Shown: positions 17,202 through 25,880, counted from the stretch's first letter. The stretch is 64,000 nt of DNA from Blautia schinkii DSM 10518 (GCA_000702025.1 JNKJ01000006.1:1-64000); one strand, 5' to 3'. Notes: generated from the sequence alone by a model not told the origin. Numbers and translations: made by a program.

Positions 17202-17237
17202 GACCAAATACAATAGATAGACTAAATACAATAGATA
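17202..17237 (+). repeat. 18-nt tandem repeat, two units
   Basis: GACCAAATACAATAGATA is followed directly by GACTAAATACAATAGATA (one mismatch) and the start of a third unit. No gene overlaps it. Confidence 0.75.
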
Positions 17238-17294
17238 GACGGAAGGGGCTGGCAGTGCAGCCCTTTTCCAAAAAATCAATACCTTGTAGCAGTT

Positions 17295-17366
17295 GTAAAA
17301 TGGGCGTGCAAGCATGACGTAAAATAGACATGCAAGCGCGCCCTAAAGTGGATATTCAAACACGTA
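17295..17366 (+). repeat. 24-nt degenerate tandem repeat, three units
   Basis: Three adjacent 24-nt units start GTAAAATGGGCGTGCAAGC, GTAAAATAGACATGCAAGC and CTAAAGTGGATATTCAAAC. They lie just before the ribosome site of the GIY-YIG gene, as at several other genes in this window. Confidence 0.65.
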
Positions 17367-17404
17367 CGCTTCGTTCGCTGCTCATGGGAATAAAGGAGTA
17401 AAAA

Positions 17405-17647
17405 ATGAATTACACATATATTGTCCGCTGTGCGGACGGAACACTTTATACGGGTTGGACAAACTGTCTCAGCAAGCGCCTGAAAGCTCATAACAGCGGA
17501 AAAGACGGCGCTAAGTATACAAAAACAAAACGGCCTGTGGCACTGGTATACTATGAAGGTTTTGCCACAAAAGAAGAGGCTATGAGCCGGGAATATCAAA
17601 TTAAGCAGCTTACGCGGGAGAGGAAGCTGAAGTTGTTGGAATTTTGA
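17405..17647 (+). CDS. GIY-YIG nuclease-fold small protein (UPF0213/YhbQ type)
   Basis: 80 residues that are essentially one GIY-YIG domain: YTYIVRCADGTLYTGWT gives the paired tyrosine motifs, then KRLKAHNSGKDGAKYTKTKRP with the conserved Arg/His region and EAMSREYQIKQL with the metal-binding Glu. Stand-alone proteins of this size are widespread; a role in DNA damage handling has been suggested but the target is not settled. AAAGGAG precedes the ATG. Confidence 0.9.
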   Translation: MNYTYIVRCADGTLYTGWTNCLSKRLKAHNSGKDGAKYTKTKRPVALVYYEGFATKEEAMSREYQIKQLTRERKLKLLEF

Positions 17648-17702
17648 AAAAAATTCGTTAAAAATGCGATGCACAAGTAAAGCAGTACAATAATTTCGTT
17701 AC

Positions 17703-18365
17703 TTACACCGGCAAAGTGGATATAAAGAAATACATAAGTATGAAGTGGCACGCGCTCCCCAGCATAATAAACACATGGAAGATTTCGTGAGAACCAAAGT
17801 TTTTATGCTTGGAATCAAAAATAGGAAGCTTCAGTCCATAAATCACACCGCCAATCGTGTAAATGATTCCACCTGCAAGCAGCCATCCAAACCCGGCTTT
17901 TGGAAGGGACTTAAATATTGGTATGAATGCCAGCACACAAAGCCAGCCCATGCCAATGTACAACACAGAGGATACCCATTTAGGGCAGGTGATCCAAAGT
18001 CCTTTGAGTACAATACCTAAGATGGCGATTGACCATACAAGAGCACAGAGGATATAGCCTGTACGGTTATGCAGAGCAATCAGGCAAATGGGTGTATAGC
18101 TTCCTGCAATCATGATAAAAATCATCATATGGTCCATTTTACGCAGCCTGCGGTTGACCTTTTCTGTGGAGTCTACGGAGTGATAAACGGTACTGGCAGT
18201 GTAAAGTAAAAACATAGTCAGTATAAAAATACTTAAGGCTATAATATGCAGCGTATCTGCATTCCTGGCAGCCTTGATGATCAGAGGAGCTGCGCCTACA
18301 GCGGCGAGCAGCATAGCAATACCATGAGTAATGGCGCTTCCCGGGTCCTTTAATTTCAGTTTCAT
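17703..18365 (-). CDS. trhA: TrhA/hemolysin III family (PAQR-like) membrane protein
   Basis: 220 residues with seven hydrophobic segments. Conserved polar residues of the family are present: DPGSAITHGIAML near the N-terminus, STVYHSVD, KMDHMMIFIMIAGSYTP and the C-terminal HEIFHVFIMLGSACHF with two histidines. The family maintains membrane fluidity in bacteria and is distantly related to metal-dependent PAQR receptors. It is a single-gene unit with GGAGGCG before the ATG and a perfect palindrome 40 bp upstream that may be its operator. Confidence 0.92.
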   Translation of the reverse strand: MKLKLKDPGSAITHGIAMLLAAVGAAPLIIKAARNADTLHIIALSIFILTMFLLYTASTVYHSVDSTEKVNRRLRKMDHMMIFIMIAGSYTPICLIALHNRTGYILCALVWSIAILGIVLKGLWITCPKWVSSVLYIGMGWLCVLAFIPIFKSLPKAGFGWLLAGGIIYTIGGVIYGLKLPIFDSKHKNFGSHEIFHVFIMLGSACHFILMYFFISTLPV

Positions 18366-18405
18366 ATGAATCGCCTCCTAAAAAGAATCTGTAACAATGT
18401 TGTAA

Positions 18406-18424
18406 TGTAGTTTTGAAAACTACA
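18406..18424. promoter_or_regulatory. Perfect palindrome upstream of trhA
   Basis: TGTAGTTTTGAAAACTACA: two 9-bp arms around a single G. It lies 41 bp upstream of the trhA start codon, in the likely promoter region on the minus strand. Size and symmetry fit a dimeric repressor such as a TetR-type protein. No such regulator is adjacent. The remaining bases to 18731 are AT-rich and show nothing else clear. Confidence 0.6.
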
Positions 18425-18731
18425 TATGAAGTATATGATAACTATAACACAAATATTCGTAAATGCAAGGGCTTTTTTATTGTTTTTGAATTGTTTGATA
18501 ATAGCAGCCGTAATTTAAACAGGCGTGAATATTATCTTGGTTGACAGTAGTGTGTGCCTATCGGGGTGGTAGGGGTCATTGTAAGCGAAACATCTTGAGA
18601 TAAGTATAGATTTTGGCTTACTGTAGATACTACGGACAGGTCATAAATAATTGATAATCGCAATAAAGACAAGATGTGAAGATAAGATTTAAATATAACA
18701 TAAAAATAATATAGAATAATATTTTATAAAA

Positions 18732-18760
18732 TTGACTTAAATAAAGATATGGTTTATTAT
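18732..18760 (+). promoter_or_regulatory. Promoter of the hipBA pair
   Basis: TTGACT (18732-18737), 17-bp spacer, TATTAT (18755-18760). The HipB-like start codon lies 29 bp downstream after GGAGGAGG. Confidence 0.8.
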
Positions 18761-18788
18761 ATTAAACATAAGACGGAGGAGGTGTGCT

Positions 18789-19109
18789 ATGAGCAAAAAA
18801 ACCACAATCATTATGCCGGAAACCCAGGAAATCCTGGCAACCATGGGAGAGCAGATAAAATTTGCCAGATTGCGCAGAAGATTATCCGTAGAACTTGTCG
18901 CTGAACGAGCTGGCATCAGCAGGGCAACTCTTTGGTCCGTGGAAAAGGGGGCGTCTTCCGTTTCAATGGGAACCTATGCTGCAGTTCTGCACGCGTTAAA
19001 TGGAATGGATCGAGATTTGCTGCTTGTAGCTAAAGACGATGAACTGGGACGAAAATTGCAGGATTTGAGCTTACCGGTACGGATGAGGGCGCCGAAAGGA
19101 ATGAAATAA
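18789..19109 (+). CDS. hipB: HipB-like XRE antitoxin/regulator
   Basis: 106 residues with a helix-turn-helix in the middle (QIKFARLRRRLSVELVAERAGISRATLWSVEKG, residues about 20-55). It lies one base before the HipA gene, the usual antitoxin-toxin order. HipB proteins neutralise HipA and repress their own promoter. AGACGGAGGAGG gives a very strong ribosome site, as often seen for antitoxins. Confidence 0.85.
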   Translation: MSKKTTIIMPETQEILATMGEQIKFARLRRRLSVELVAERAGISRATLWSVEKGASSVSMGTYAAVLHALNGMDRDLLLVAKDDELGRKLQDLSLPVRMRAPKGMK

Positions 19110-19110
19110 T

Positions 19111-20379
19111 ATGAGCGCGGACAGCAAGAACATTTATGTATATGAAAATTGGTCAGGAGAAATTCCTAAGTTGATTGGGATTTTACATACAGATGGCGGA
19201 AGAGGTAAGGAACTCTTTTCTTTTGAATATGCAAACAGCTGGTTAGAAGAAACGAGCGAATGCTTAATTTTAGACCCGGATTTGAACTTATATAAGGGTC
19301 GTCAATATACACCGTTAGATAAAACTTTGTTTGGTATTTTTGCAGATTCCTGCCCGGACAGGTGGGGGAGAATGCTTATGAAACGACGTGAGGCACTCCT
19401 TGCAAGAAAGGAAGCGCGCAGACCAAAGGCGCTCAGAGAAAGTGATTTTCTACTTGGAGTATATGATGAATCAAGAATGGGCGCTTTGCGTTTTTCTGTG
19501 GAAGAAAATGGGCCTTTTCTTTCTAATGATAAGGAATTTATAACACCGCCATGGGCTACACTTCGAAAATTAGAGACGGCATCCATTGCTTTTGAAAGCG
19601 ATGGAAACGAATTGGAGGAGAAATGGCTCAACCAGCTTCTGGCACCGGGGTCATCATTGGGAGGGGCAAGGCCAAAAGCAACAGTACAGGCACCGGACCA
19701 GACATTATGGATAGCGAAATTTCCATCAAGACATGATGAATGGAATTCAGGAGCTTGGGAAATGACAGTTCATGATTTAGCAAAACTATGTGGATTGAAT
19801 GTTCCGGAGGCGAAGCTTGAGAAATTTTCTAAATATGGAAGTACTTTTATTGTTAAAAGATTTGACCGTGAGGGCAAACAGAGAATACATTTTGCTTCTG
19901 CAATGACATTGCTTGGTAAAGTAGATGGAGCGTCAGCAGAAGATGGAACCAGTTATCTGGATATCGCATCCTTTATTAAATCTAATGGTTCAAATCCCAA
20001 AAAGGATTTACAAGAACTATGGAAACGAATTGTTTTTAATATGCTGGTATCAAATACAGACGACCATTTAAGAAATCATGGATTTATCCTTTGTGGCCGT
20101 GGGTGGGAACTTTCTCCTGTTTATGATGTGAACCCTACAATTTATGGAGACTGCTTGGCGTTAAATGTTAGCCAGGAAGATAATTTATTGGATTTGAACT
20201 TGGCTTTGGAAACAGCACAATACTATGGTTTTAGCAAGAAAGAGGCGAGAGATAAAATCACGGAGATGCAAAGCATAGTAAAAAACAATTGGGTAGGGTT
20301 AGCTGGAAAATATGGTTTAAATAGAAATGCCGTAGAATATATGCGGCCTGCTTTTGCACTTACAGACAAAACAGTGTAA
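19111..20379 (+). CDS. hipA: HipA-type serine/threonine kinase toxin
   Basis: 422 residues. The N-terminal HipA_N region includes FADSCPDRWGRMLMKRRE and LLGVYDESRMGALRFS; the kinase part has the Gly-rich SSLGGARPKA loop, IAKFPSRHDEW with the ATP-binding Lys, the catalytic NTDDHLRNHGF and the metal-binding PVYDVNPT. HipA kinases phosphorylate aminoacyl-tRNA synthetases in studied cases. All catalytic motifs look intact, so it should be active. It is transcribed with hipB. Confidence 0.9.
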   Translation: MSADSKNIYVYENWSGEIPKLIGILHTDGGRGKELFSFEYANSWLEETSECLILDPDLNLYKGRQYTPLDKTLFGIFADSCPDRWGRMLMKRREALLARKEARRPKALRESDFLLGVYDESRMGALRFSVEENGPFLSNDKEFITPPWATLRKLETASIAFESDGNELEEKWLNQLLAPGSSLGGARPKATVQAPDQTLWIAKFPSRHDEWNSGAWEMTVHDLAKLCGLNVPEAKLEKFSKYGSTFIVKRFDREGKQRIHFASAMTLLGKVDGASAEDGTSYLDIASFIKSNGSNPKKDLQELWKRIVFNMLVSNTDDHLRNHGFILCGRGWELSPVYDVNPTIYGDCLALNVSQEDNLLDLNLALETAQYYGFSKKEARDKITEMQSIVKNNWVGLAGKYGLNRNAVEYMRPAFALTDKTV

Positions 20380-20479
20380 TCGTTTAAGAAGTTTTGAAGC
20401 GTTTAGTATAAATTTTTCTCCATTAACAGATACTACTATCAACAAAAGATACCAGAAATTCATAACGGAGGAAAATTTT

Positions 20480-21028
20480 ATGAAAGCTACAGGAATTGTC
20501 CGCAGGATCGATGATTTGGGAAGAGTGGTAATTCCCAAGGAAATTCGCAGGACTTTAAGAATCAAAGAAGGAACCCCTCTTGAGATATTCACAGACAGAG
20601 AAGGGGAGGTTATCCTAAAAAAATATTCGCCTATCGGCGAGTTAAGCATTTTTGCAAAAGAATACGCAGAGGCGCTTTCCCAGACAACAGGCTTGGTGGT
20701 CTGTATTACCGACCATGACCAGGTTGTAGCGGCAGCAGGGCTTGGCAGCAAAGAATTTGCCGGAAAGGAGATCAGCAAAGAGCTGGAGGCTGCTATTTCC
20801 GACCGGGAAGGAAAATGCCTGAACGGCAATGATAAAGGAAAAATCCCGGTTGTGGAGGAGCAGAAGGAAGTTCTTTATTCCCAGGTGATCCAGCCGATCA
20901 TCTGCGCCGGAGACGCTATCGGCTCAGTGATCCTCATGGGAAAGAATGAAAAGGATGTCATGGGTGATGCAGAAAGGATGCTGGTCCAGACTGCAGCCGG
21001 GTTTCTCGGCAGACAGATGGAACAATAA
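20480..21028 (+). CDS. spoVT: Stage V sporulation protein T (SpoVT)
   Basis: 182 residues from the ATG at 20480 (CGGAGGAAAA upstream); an in-frame start at 20354 lies inside the hipA end and has no ribosome site. Residues 1-50 form an AbrB-type swapped-hairpin DNA-binding domain (MKATGIVRRIDDLGRVVIPKEIRR) and the rest a GAF-like domain (FAKEYAEALSQTTGLVVCITD). SpoVT tunes sigma-G genes in the forespore and spore germination. Full length and typical. Confidence 0.93.
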   Translation: MKATGIVRRIDDLGRVVIPKEIRRTLRIKEGTPLEIFTDREGEVILKKYSPIGELSIFAKEYAEALSQTTGLVVCITDHDQVVAAAGLGSKEFAGKEISKELEAAISDREGKCLNGNDKGKIPVVEEQKEVLYSQVIQPIICAGDAIGSVILMGKNEKDVMGDAERMLVQTAAGFLGRQMEQ

Positions 21029-21048
21029 ACTGCCCGTAGAAGATGTAT

Positions 21049-21606
21049 TTAACGGATTTCCGCTTTACTTTCCCGCAGGCAGTGAAATTCTTCCAATGTC
21101 ATGCCGGTAAGCGCAAGGTAGGCGGCCAGAGGCTTTGTCACATAGCGGATATGCCAGGGTTCATAGGGAACCTGGGTTATCTGCTCCTTGTTCTTGGGAT
21201 AACGGAGAATGAAGCCGTAGAGGGAGGCATTGCGGGAGAGCCAGATGCCTTCCGGCGTGGAAGCGAATTCGTCCGTAAGCTCCATGCCTATCTGCGGGCA
21301 GGAGAGATCCAGGGCAAGGCCGCTTTGATGCTCGCTGGTGCCGGGCGCGGCCACATAAGGACTTCCGGTGTACAATTCTTTCTGCCTTTGGAAAGAACGG
21401 TAGCCGGAAATTCCGTAGAGATTCAGTCCCTCCCGTCGGCTCTGGGTAATCAGATTGTGCGCCGCTCTGGCGGTTTTTACTTCCAAAAGACGCTTTGGGT
21501 CCCCGGGCACAGCGTCAAATGGGATGCCAATGTCAATCAAATGCTCAGGGATATACCCTTCAGGAAGCGGGTGCTCCCGGTTGATCAGCCGCGTATAAAA
21601 ATTCAT
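21049..21606 (-). CDS. VanY/M15-family D-Ala-D-Ala carboxypeptidase-like protein
   Basis: 185 residues of the peptidase M15B fold with the zinc-binding motif SEHQSGLALD, the substrate Arg region GISGYRSFQRQ and the second metal motif EPWHIRYV. Such enzymes remove the terminal D-Ala from peptidoglycan stems. No signal peptide or membrane segment is visible, which is unusual for a wall enzyme and suggests a cytoplasmic or spore role. Its ribosome site sits in the arm of a hairpin (21613-21655). Confidence 0.85.
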   Translation of the reverse strand: MNFYTRLINREHPLPEGYIPEHLIDIGIPFDAVPGDPKRLLEVKTARAAHNLITQSRREGLNLYGISGYRSFQRQKELYTGSPYVAAPGTSEHQSGLALDLSCPQIGMELTDEFASTPEGIWLSRNASLYGFILRYPKNKEQITQVPYEPWHIRYVTKPLAAYLALTGMTLEEFHCLRESKAEIR

Positions 21607-21612
21607 ATAGAC

Positions 21613-21655
21613 AAACCCCCTTTCCTTCTATGTTTATGATAGGAATAGGGGGTTT
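21613..21655 (-). promoter_or_regulatory. Hairpin covering the ribosome site of the VanY-like gene
   Basis: AAACCCCCT (21613-21621) pairs with AGGGGGTTT (21647-21655). On the minus strand this lies between the pncB stop and the VanY-like start, and the second arm contains the AAGGGGG ribosome site. No T-run follows, so it reads as translational masking or a weak terminator after pncB. Confidence 0.6.
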
Positions 21656-21661
21656 ATGACT

Positions 21662-23125
21662 TTAATCCATAGCTTTTTCGCCCATTTCTTCTAAAAGCTC
21701 TTTTTTCATATCGTAGAGCCTCTGCGAAAGGTCTACATAAACCTTCTGAGGATTCACAAAACGTCTTGATTCATCCCACAAGGTATCCTGCTCCTTTTGG
21801 CAGTAGCTGCGCAGCTCCATTACGGAAGGAGAGGTGTATACGCGTTTTCCGCCTTTGATCACCTGTATGAGCAGCTCGCGGAGTCCATAAGTACCGCCGA
21901 GGACCTTGGTTTTCTTCCAGGTGTCAATTGGGTCAAAAATGATCATGGTTTCATCAGGGTCCAGGGCCTCGCTTGCAAGGCAGATGAGGTCAGCCTTAAT
22001 CTTGCCGCTGGTCTTGCTGTATATGCGGTATACTGTCTTATCTCCCGGGTTGGTTACCTTCTCCGTGTTCTCGGAGAGCTTGATTTTAGGAATGAAACTA
22101 TTGCTGTCCGGATCTTTTACTGCAGCGAGCTTATACACGCCGCCAAATGCCGGATTGTCATTGGAGGTGATCAGCCTGGTGCCCACACCCCAGGAATTAA
22201 TCTTTGCATCCTGCGCTTTCAGGCTCTCAATGAGATATTCATCCAGATCACTGGACGCGGAAATGATCGCATCGTCAAAGCCGGCTGCAGCGAGCATCTT
22301 ATAAGCTTCCTTAGAAAGATATGCAAGGTCGCCGCTGTCGATACGGATGCCGTATTTTGTGAGCGGAATACCCTCCTCGCGCATTTCTTCAAACACACGG
22401 ATTGCATTAGGTACACCGGACTTCAGTACGTCGTAGGTATCCACCAGCAGCGTACAGGAATCAGGATATAATTTTGCGTAGGTTTTAAACGCAGTATATT
22501 CATCCGGGAAGCTCATAATCCAACTATGGGCATGGGTTCCCAGAACGGGTACGTCAAACATCTGTCCTGCCAGAACGTTCGAGGTGCCGACACACCCGCC
22601 GATGACAGCCGCACGAGCGCCGAAAATACCAGCATCCGGTCCCTGTGCGCGTCTCAAGCCGAATTCCATGACTCCGTCGCCTTTGGCTGCGTGGCAGACA
22701 CGTGCCGCCTTGGTGGCGATCAGGCTTTGGTGATTAATAATGTTTAAAATTGCTGTTTCTACAAGCTGGGCTTCCATAATAGGCGCCACTACTTTGACCA
22801 GCGGCTCACGGGGGAATATGACTGTGCCCTCGGGGATAGCGTAAATATCTCCGGTAAAATGGAAGTTGCTTAAGTACTCCAGAAAATCTTCCTCAAATAT
22901 GCCGATGCTGCGCAGATAACTGATGTCATCCTCGGTAAAACGTAGGTTTTCGATGTACTCAATCATTTGCTCCAGGCCGGCCATGATGGCAAAGCTGCCT
23001 CCACAAGGGTTTGTGCGGTAGAACATATCAAAAATCACAGTTTGGTTTGTCGGATTCTTAAAATAACCCTGCATCATGGTCAATTCATAAAGATCGGTGA
23101 GCAGAGTCAGGTTGTTTGCTCTCAT
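21662..23125 (-). CDS. pncB: Nicotinate phosphoribosyltransferase
   Basis: 487 residues with the family hallmarks: N-terminal LTLLTDLYELTMMQGYF, the MEFGLRRAQGPD segment with the phosphorylation-site region and Arg, and YGIRIDSGDLAYLSKEAYKML plus SWGVGTRLITSNDNPAFGGVYKL. It converts nicotinate and PRPP to nicotinate mononucleotide in NAD salvage. Length is typical of the long PncB form. AAGGAGAAA precedes the ATG. It follows the DeoR-type gene on the same strand with a 121-bp gap, so co-transcription is possible. Confidence 0.94.
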   Translation of the reverse strand: MRANNLTLLTDLYELTMMQGYFKNPTNQTVIFDMFYRTNPCGGSFAIMAGLEQMIEYIENLRFTEDDISYLRSIGIFEEDFLEYLSNFHFTGDIYAIPEGTVIFPREPLVKVVAPIMEAQLVETAILNIINHQSLIATKAARVCHAAKGDGVMEFGLRRAQGPDAGIFGARAAVIGGCVGTSNVLAGQMFDVPVLGTHAHSWIMSFPDEYTAFKTYAKLYPDSCTLLVDTYDVLKSGVPNAIRVFEEMREEGIPLTKYGIRIDSGDLAYLSKEAYKMLAAAGFDDAIISASSDLDEYLIESLKAQDAKINSWGVGTRLITSNDNPAFGGVYKLAAVKDPDSNSFIPKIKLSENTEKVTNPGDKTVYRIYSKTSGKIKADLICLASEALDPDETMIIFDPIDTWKKTKVLGGTYGLRELLIQVIKGGKRVYTSPSVMELRSYCQKEQDTLWDESRRFVNPQKVYVDLSQRLYDMKKELLEEMGEKAMD

Positions 23126-23246
23126 ATGTTTTCTCCTTGGATTATATGGTTGGTTGTCTCAATCCACGCCCGGTAATCTCGCTTACTACGGATTCTTCCT
23201 ATGCGGATGCGCAGACCGGTCTTCCGGTACATTCGTGTTCACTGTA

Positions 23247-24029
23247 CTAAGCAGTGAATACGTTAATGTTATGTTCCCTATAATAGTCTAAATAATTCTG
23301 CTCCACAGATGTATTTAGAATTACATTAGGGATTACATCAAGATCACATAAATGAGTAAATGTTCTTTTGTTAAATTTCGCATTGTTGGCCAGGAGATAA
23401 ACCTGACGGGAATTCGTGATCAGGTGATTGTAAAGAGGAAGCTGCGCCCGATTAATAATGGAATACCCATAGTTTAAATCCACGCCGTCCACCGTAAAAA
23501 ATACTTTATCGAAATATAATTTCTCTAAAGTGTGAACCGTATATTCATCCAGTGTCTCTATATGATTTGTGCCCACGTGAATGTTGCCGCCCAACACAAG
23601 AACAGAAATTCCTGGATTGGATGCCAGCTCCACAACTGCTGTGATATTGGTCGTAACAACTGTAATGTCCTTTTTTTGACTTGCATTAATATACTTACAC
23701 AAAAGATTGCAGGTTATACCGGCGCCAATGAATATAATATCATTGGAGGTTATAAATTGAGAGGCTTTTTTCGCAATAGAATCCTTGTCTGTGATGGAAG
23801 AGTCTGAATCCGCGGAAACGGTCAGAGAGCTCTGAGCAGGAATGTCGGAAGGCACGCTCTGTGCGCCGCCGTGGGTTTTCATGATAAGGCCCTGCTGGCT
23901 GAGTACATGTAAGTCTCTCCGCAGTGTAGCCAGCGAAGCGCCGGTCAGTTCGCTGAGCTGCTTGGTGCTGGCGATTTTATTTGTATTTAAGTAGTTAACG
24001 ATAAACTTTTGCCTTTCGAGAGCTAGCAT
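23247..24029 (-). CDS. DeoR/GlpR-family regulator
   Basis: 260 residues from the ATG at 24029, which follows GGAGGAAA; an in-frame TTG at 24044 overlaps that ribosome site and is rejected. N-terminal DeoR helix-turn-helix (TKQLSELTGASLATLRRDLHVLSQQGLI, residues about 18-45) and a C-terminal sugar-phosphate sensor domain (ITSNDIIFIGAGITCNLLCKYI; FTVDGVDLNYGYSI). Family members sense phosphorylated sugars. The polyol operon or deoC at 25-35 kb are candidate targets, though neither is adjacent. Confidence 0.85.
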   Translation of the reverse strand: MLALERQKFIVNYLNTNKIASTKQLSELTGASLATLRRDLHVLSQQGLIMKTHGGAQSVPSDIPAQSSLTVSADSDSSITDKDSIAKKASQFITSNDIIFIGAGITCNLLCKYINASQKKDITVVTTNITAVVELASNPGISVLVLGGNIHVGTNHIETLDEYTVHTLEKLYFDKVFFTVDGVDLNYGYSIINRAQLPLYNHLITNSRQVYLLANNAKFNKRTFTHLCDLDVIPNVILNTSVEQNYLDYYREHNINVFTA

Positions 24030-24055
24030 TAAAATTTCCTCCAATAATAATCAAT

Positions 24056-24149
24056 AATCTCTCGAAAACTTCTGCCGGTTCAGGTTTTGAGGTGCGGGAG
24101 TTTTGTTTGCTCACTAGGACAATGTGGTTTTTAGGGGGTGCGAGAGATT
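24056..24149. promoter_or_regulatory. Inverted half-sites upstream of the DeoR-type gene
   Basis: AATCTCTCG (24056-24064) and its inverted complement CGAGAGATT (24141-24149) lie 76 bp apart in the upstream region; an AT-rich -10-like stretch is next to the far site. A 9-bp match at this spacing could support autoregulation by looping. Confidence 0.45.
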
Positions 24150-24220
24150 AAAGATATTTGACTATAATTATAATATAAATAGAACAGTGTTTCAATAAAT
24201 GTTTCCAAATATTTAAGATT

Positions 24221-24478
24221 TAAAGGGGGCCCCTGGAAATGTATTGAACGGTAAGAGGAAGGAAATTGGGTGCGGAGGCGCTGGTGCTGTCTTGTCAGGC
24301 ATTGCTCGCTTCCCTTCAACTAAATGCCAACTGCGACTAAGACGCTCACGAAGAGCGTTCGCGTCTAAGTCTTAGTAGGCATTGGATTTTCAGGCGCGCT
24401 TCCGCAAAATGCCTGACAAGGCCAGCACCAGCGCCTCCGCACCCAATTTCCTTCCTCTTACCTACCACTACGTTTTCG
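24221..24478 (+). repeat. Long hairpin element, copy 2 (variable arms, 104-nt core)
   Basis: Left arm 24251-24303 and right arm 24408-24461 are inverted complements with about three differences. The core 24304-24407 is exactly 104 nt and matches the core of copy 1 except at helix positions: ATGCC/GGCAT replaces GTTCT/AGAAC, and GACGC/GCGTC forms a second short stem. Arm sequence differs from copy 1. Outer flanks GGGGGCCCCTGGAAATG and CTACGTTTTC match the other copies. Head-to-head with copy 3 across about 190 bp of non-coding DNA. Confidence 0.88.
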
Positions 24479-24669
24479 TCCCCTTTGTGGTAGTGGTTGT
24501 TTTCGCCGGGAGGCTATTCCTGCGGGAGACAAGCTGCGCGGTGGTGAGGGTATGTTTATTCCCGCGACCTACAAGTCGAGCGGCCATGTTCGTATGGACA
24601 TTGTATCAACGTTGTTGTATTAAATTTGCGGTTTGAAAATCTTCCGGTAAAAACGACAAACACTGTGGA

Positions 24670-24967
24670 AGGGGTGGGAACGTAGAAGAAGGCTAGGGGG
24701 AAGTTGGGGGCTGGGGCCGGGCTTATATCCGGGGCAGGCTGATTTGCGGAAGCGCGCCTGAAAATCCAATGCCTACGGAGACTTAGGAGCGAACGCTCTT
24801 CGTGAACTTCTTAGTCGCAGTTGGCATTTAGTTGAAGGGAAGCGAGCATCAGCCTGCCCCGGATATAAGCCCGGCCCCAGCCCCCAACTTCCCCCTAGCC
24901 GTTCGATAACTTTCCGGGGTGAACCCTTCCCTTCCGTTCGATAACTTCCCGGGGAATCCCTTCCTTA
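24670..24967 (-). repeat. Long hairpin element, copy 3 (inverted, perfect arms)
   Basis: Arms 24691-24743 and 24848-24900 are perfect inverted complements (53 of 53). The 104-nt core 24744-24847 is the reverse complement of the family core; like copy 2 it has the ATGCC/GGCAT helix but another sequence in the next helix. The outer left flank is present twice in tandem: CCGTTCGATAACTTTCCGGGG from 24899 and CCGTTCGATAACTTCCCGGGG from 24934 (35-nt period). No protein is encoded. Confidence 0.9.
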
Positions 24968-25009
24968 TACAAACTGCCATGGAAGAATCCCCATGGCAGT
25001 CTAATATTC

Positions 25010-25666
25010 CTATTTTGATTGAGTTTTTTCGATTTTGACTAGCCTGCTGGTTCCGAGACGGGAGGCGCCGAGGTTTATGAAGGTTTTTCCGTCGTCGAAG
25101 GAAGATATTCCTCCGGCAGCTTTTATTTTTACGTCGGGACCTACGTTTTCGGCGAAGAGTTTTACGTCGTCGAAGGTAGCGCCTGAGGTGGAGAAGCCGG
25201 TGGAGGTTTTTATATAGTCTGCGCCTGCTTCTGTGACAAGTTTGCACATGGTGATTTTTTCTTCGTCTGTGAGCAGGCAGGTTTCGATAATTACCTTTAA
25301 GATGTGGCTGCCGCATACTTCTTTTAAGGTTTTGATTTCATTTAGGATATAATCGTAATCTTTGTCTTTTAAGGCTCCGATGTTGATGACCATGTCGATT
25401 TCGTCTGCGCCGTTTTCCAGAGCGTTTTTTGTCTCGAATACCTTTGTTTCTAAGGTGCTGTAGCCGTTTGGAAAGCCGATTACAGTGCATACGGACATGG
25501 AGTCGCCTACATATTCATGGGCTTTTTTTACGTAGGACGGCGGGATGCAAACGGATGCGGTGCCGTACTTTATGGCGTCATCACAGATGGTTTTTATTTC
25601 GTCCCAGGTTGCAGACTGGGTAAGTAGAGTGTGATCGACTTTTGATAGGATTTCGGTGTGTGTCAT
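25010..25666 (-). CDS. deoC: Deoxyribose-phosphate aldolase
   Basis: 218 residues of class I aldolase DeoC: start [40 protein letters not shown], the Schiff-base segment [10 protein letters not shown] and [16 protein letters not shown] with the active lysine, then [10 protein letters not shown]. It splits 2-deoxyribose-5-phosphate into acetaldehyde and glyceraldehyde-3-phosphate. Transcribed alone, divergent from the polyol operon, from a consensus promoter with an operator-like palindrome. No deoxynucleoside phosphorylase or kinase gene is nearby. Confidence 0.94.
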   Translation of the reverse strand: MTHTEILSKVDHTLLTQSATWDEIKTICDDAIKYGTASVCIPPSYVKKAHEYVGDSMSVCTVIGFPNGYSTLETKVFETKNALENGADEIDMVINIGALKDKDYDYILNEIKTLKEVCGSHILKVIIETCLLTDEEKITMCKLVTEAGADYIKTSTGFSTSGATFDDVKLFAENVGPDVKIKAAGGISSFDDGKTFINLGASRLGTSRLVKIEKTQSK

Positions 25667-25704
25667 AGTAATTAATTCCTTTCTTAATAGAGTTTATGAG
25701 GTCG

Positions 25705-25719
25705 GTTAGTTTGTCTAAC
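25705..25719. promoter_or_regulatory. Operator-like palindrome in the deoC promoter
   Basis: GTTAGTTTGTCTAAC: GTTAG and CTAAC arms around 5 nt, lying 3 bp downstream of the deoC -10. The position suits repression. Confidence 0.6.
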
Positions 25720-25722
25720 ATG

Positions 25723-25751
25723 ATTATATAGGATGTGTGAGAATATGTCAA
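25723..25751 (-). promoter_or_regulatory. deoC promoter
   Basis: On the minus strand TTGACA (25751-25746), 17-bp spacer, TATAAT (25728-25723): both hexamers match consensus. Confidence 0.9.
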
Positions 25752-25851
25752 CATAGTTTGATTGAAAATGATTGAAAATGACTATATTAGCAAAAAGTGA
25801 CACTAAAATACGATGAAGAAGCGAAATTATTAGATAAAAATAAAAAAGTAC

Positions 25852-25880
25852 TTGAAAAGTTGGAATGAATGTGATACGAT
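25852..25880 (+). promoter_or_regulatory. Promoter of the polyol operon
   Basis: TTGAAA (25852-25857), 17-bp spacer, TACGAT (25875-25880). The long leader to 26019 contains an inverted repeat. Confidence 0.7.

Noticed and set aside
21797-22471. 224-residue plus-strand frame opposite pncB
   Set aside because: Shadow of a clear nicotinate phosphoribosyltransferase gene.
24849-25316. 155-residue Arg-rich minus-strand frame over deoC and hairpin copy 3
   Set aside because: Out-of-frame reading of deoC continuing into the hairpin element.
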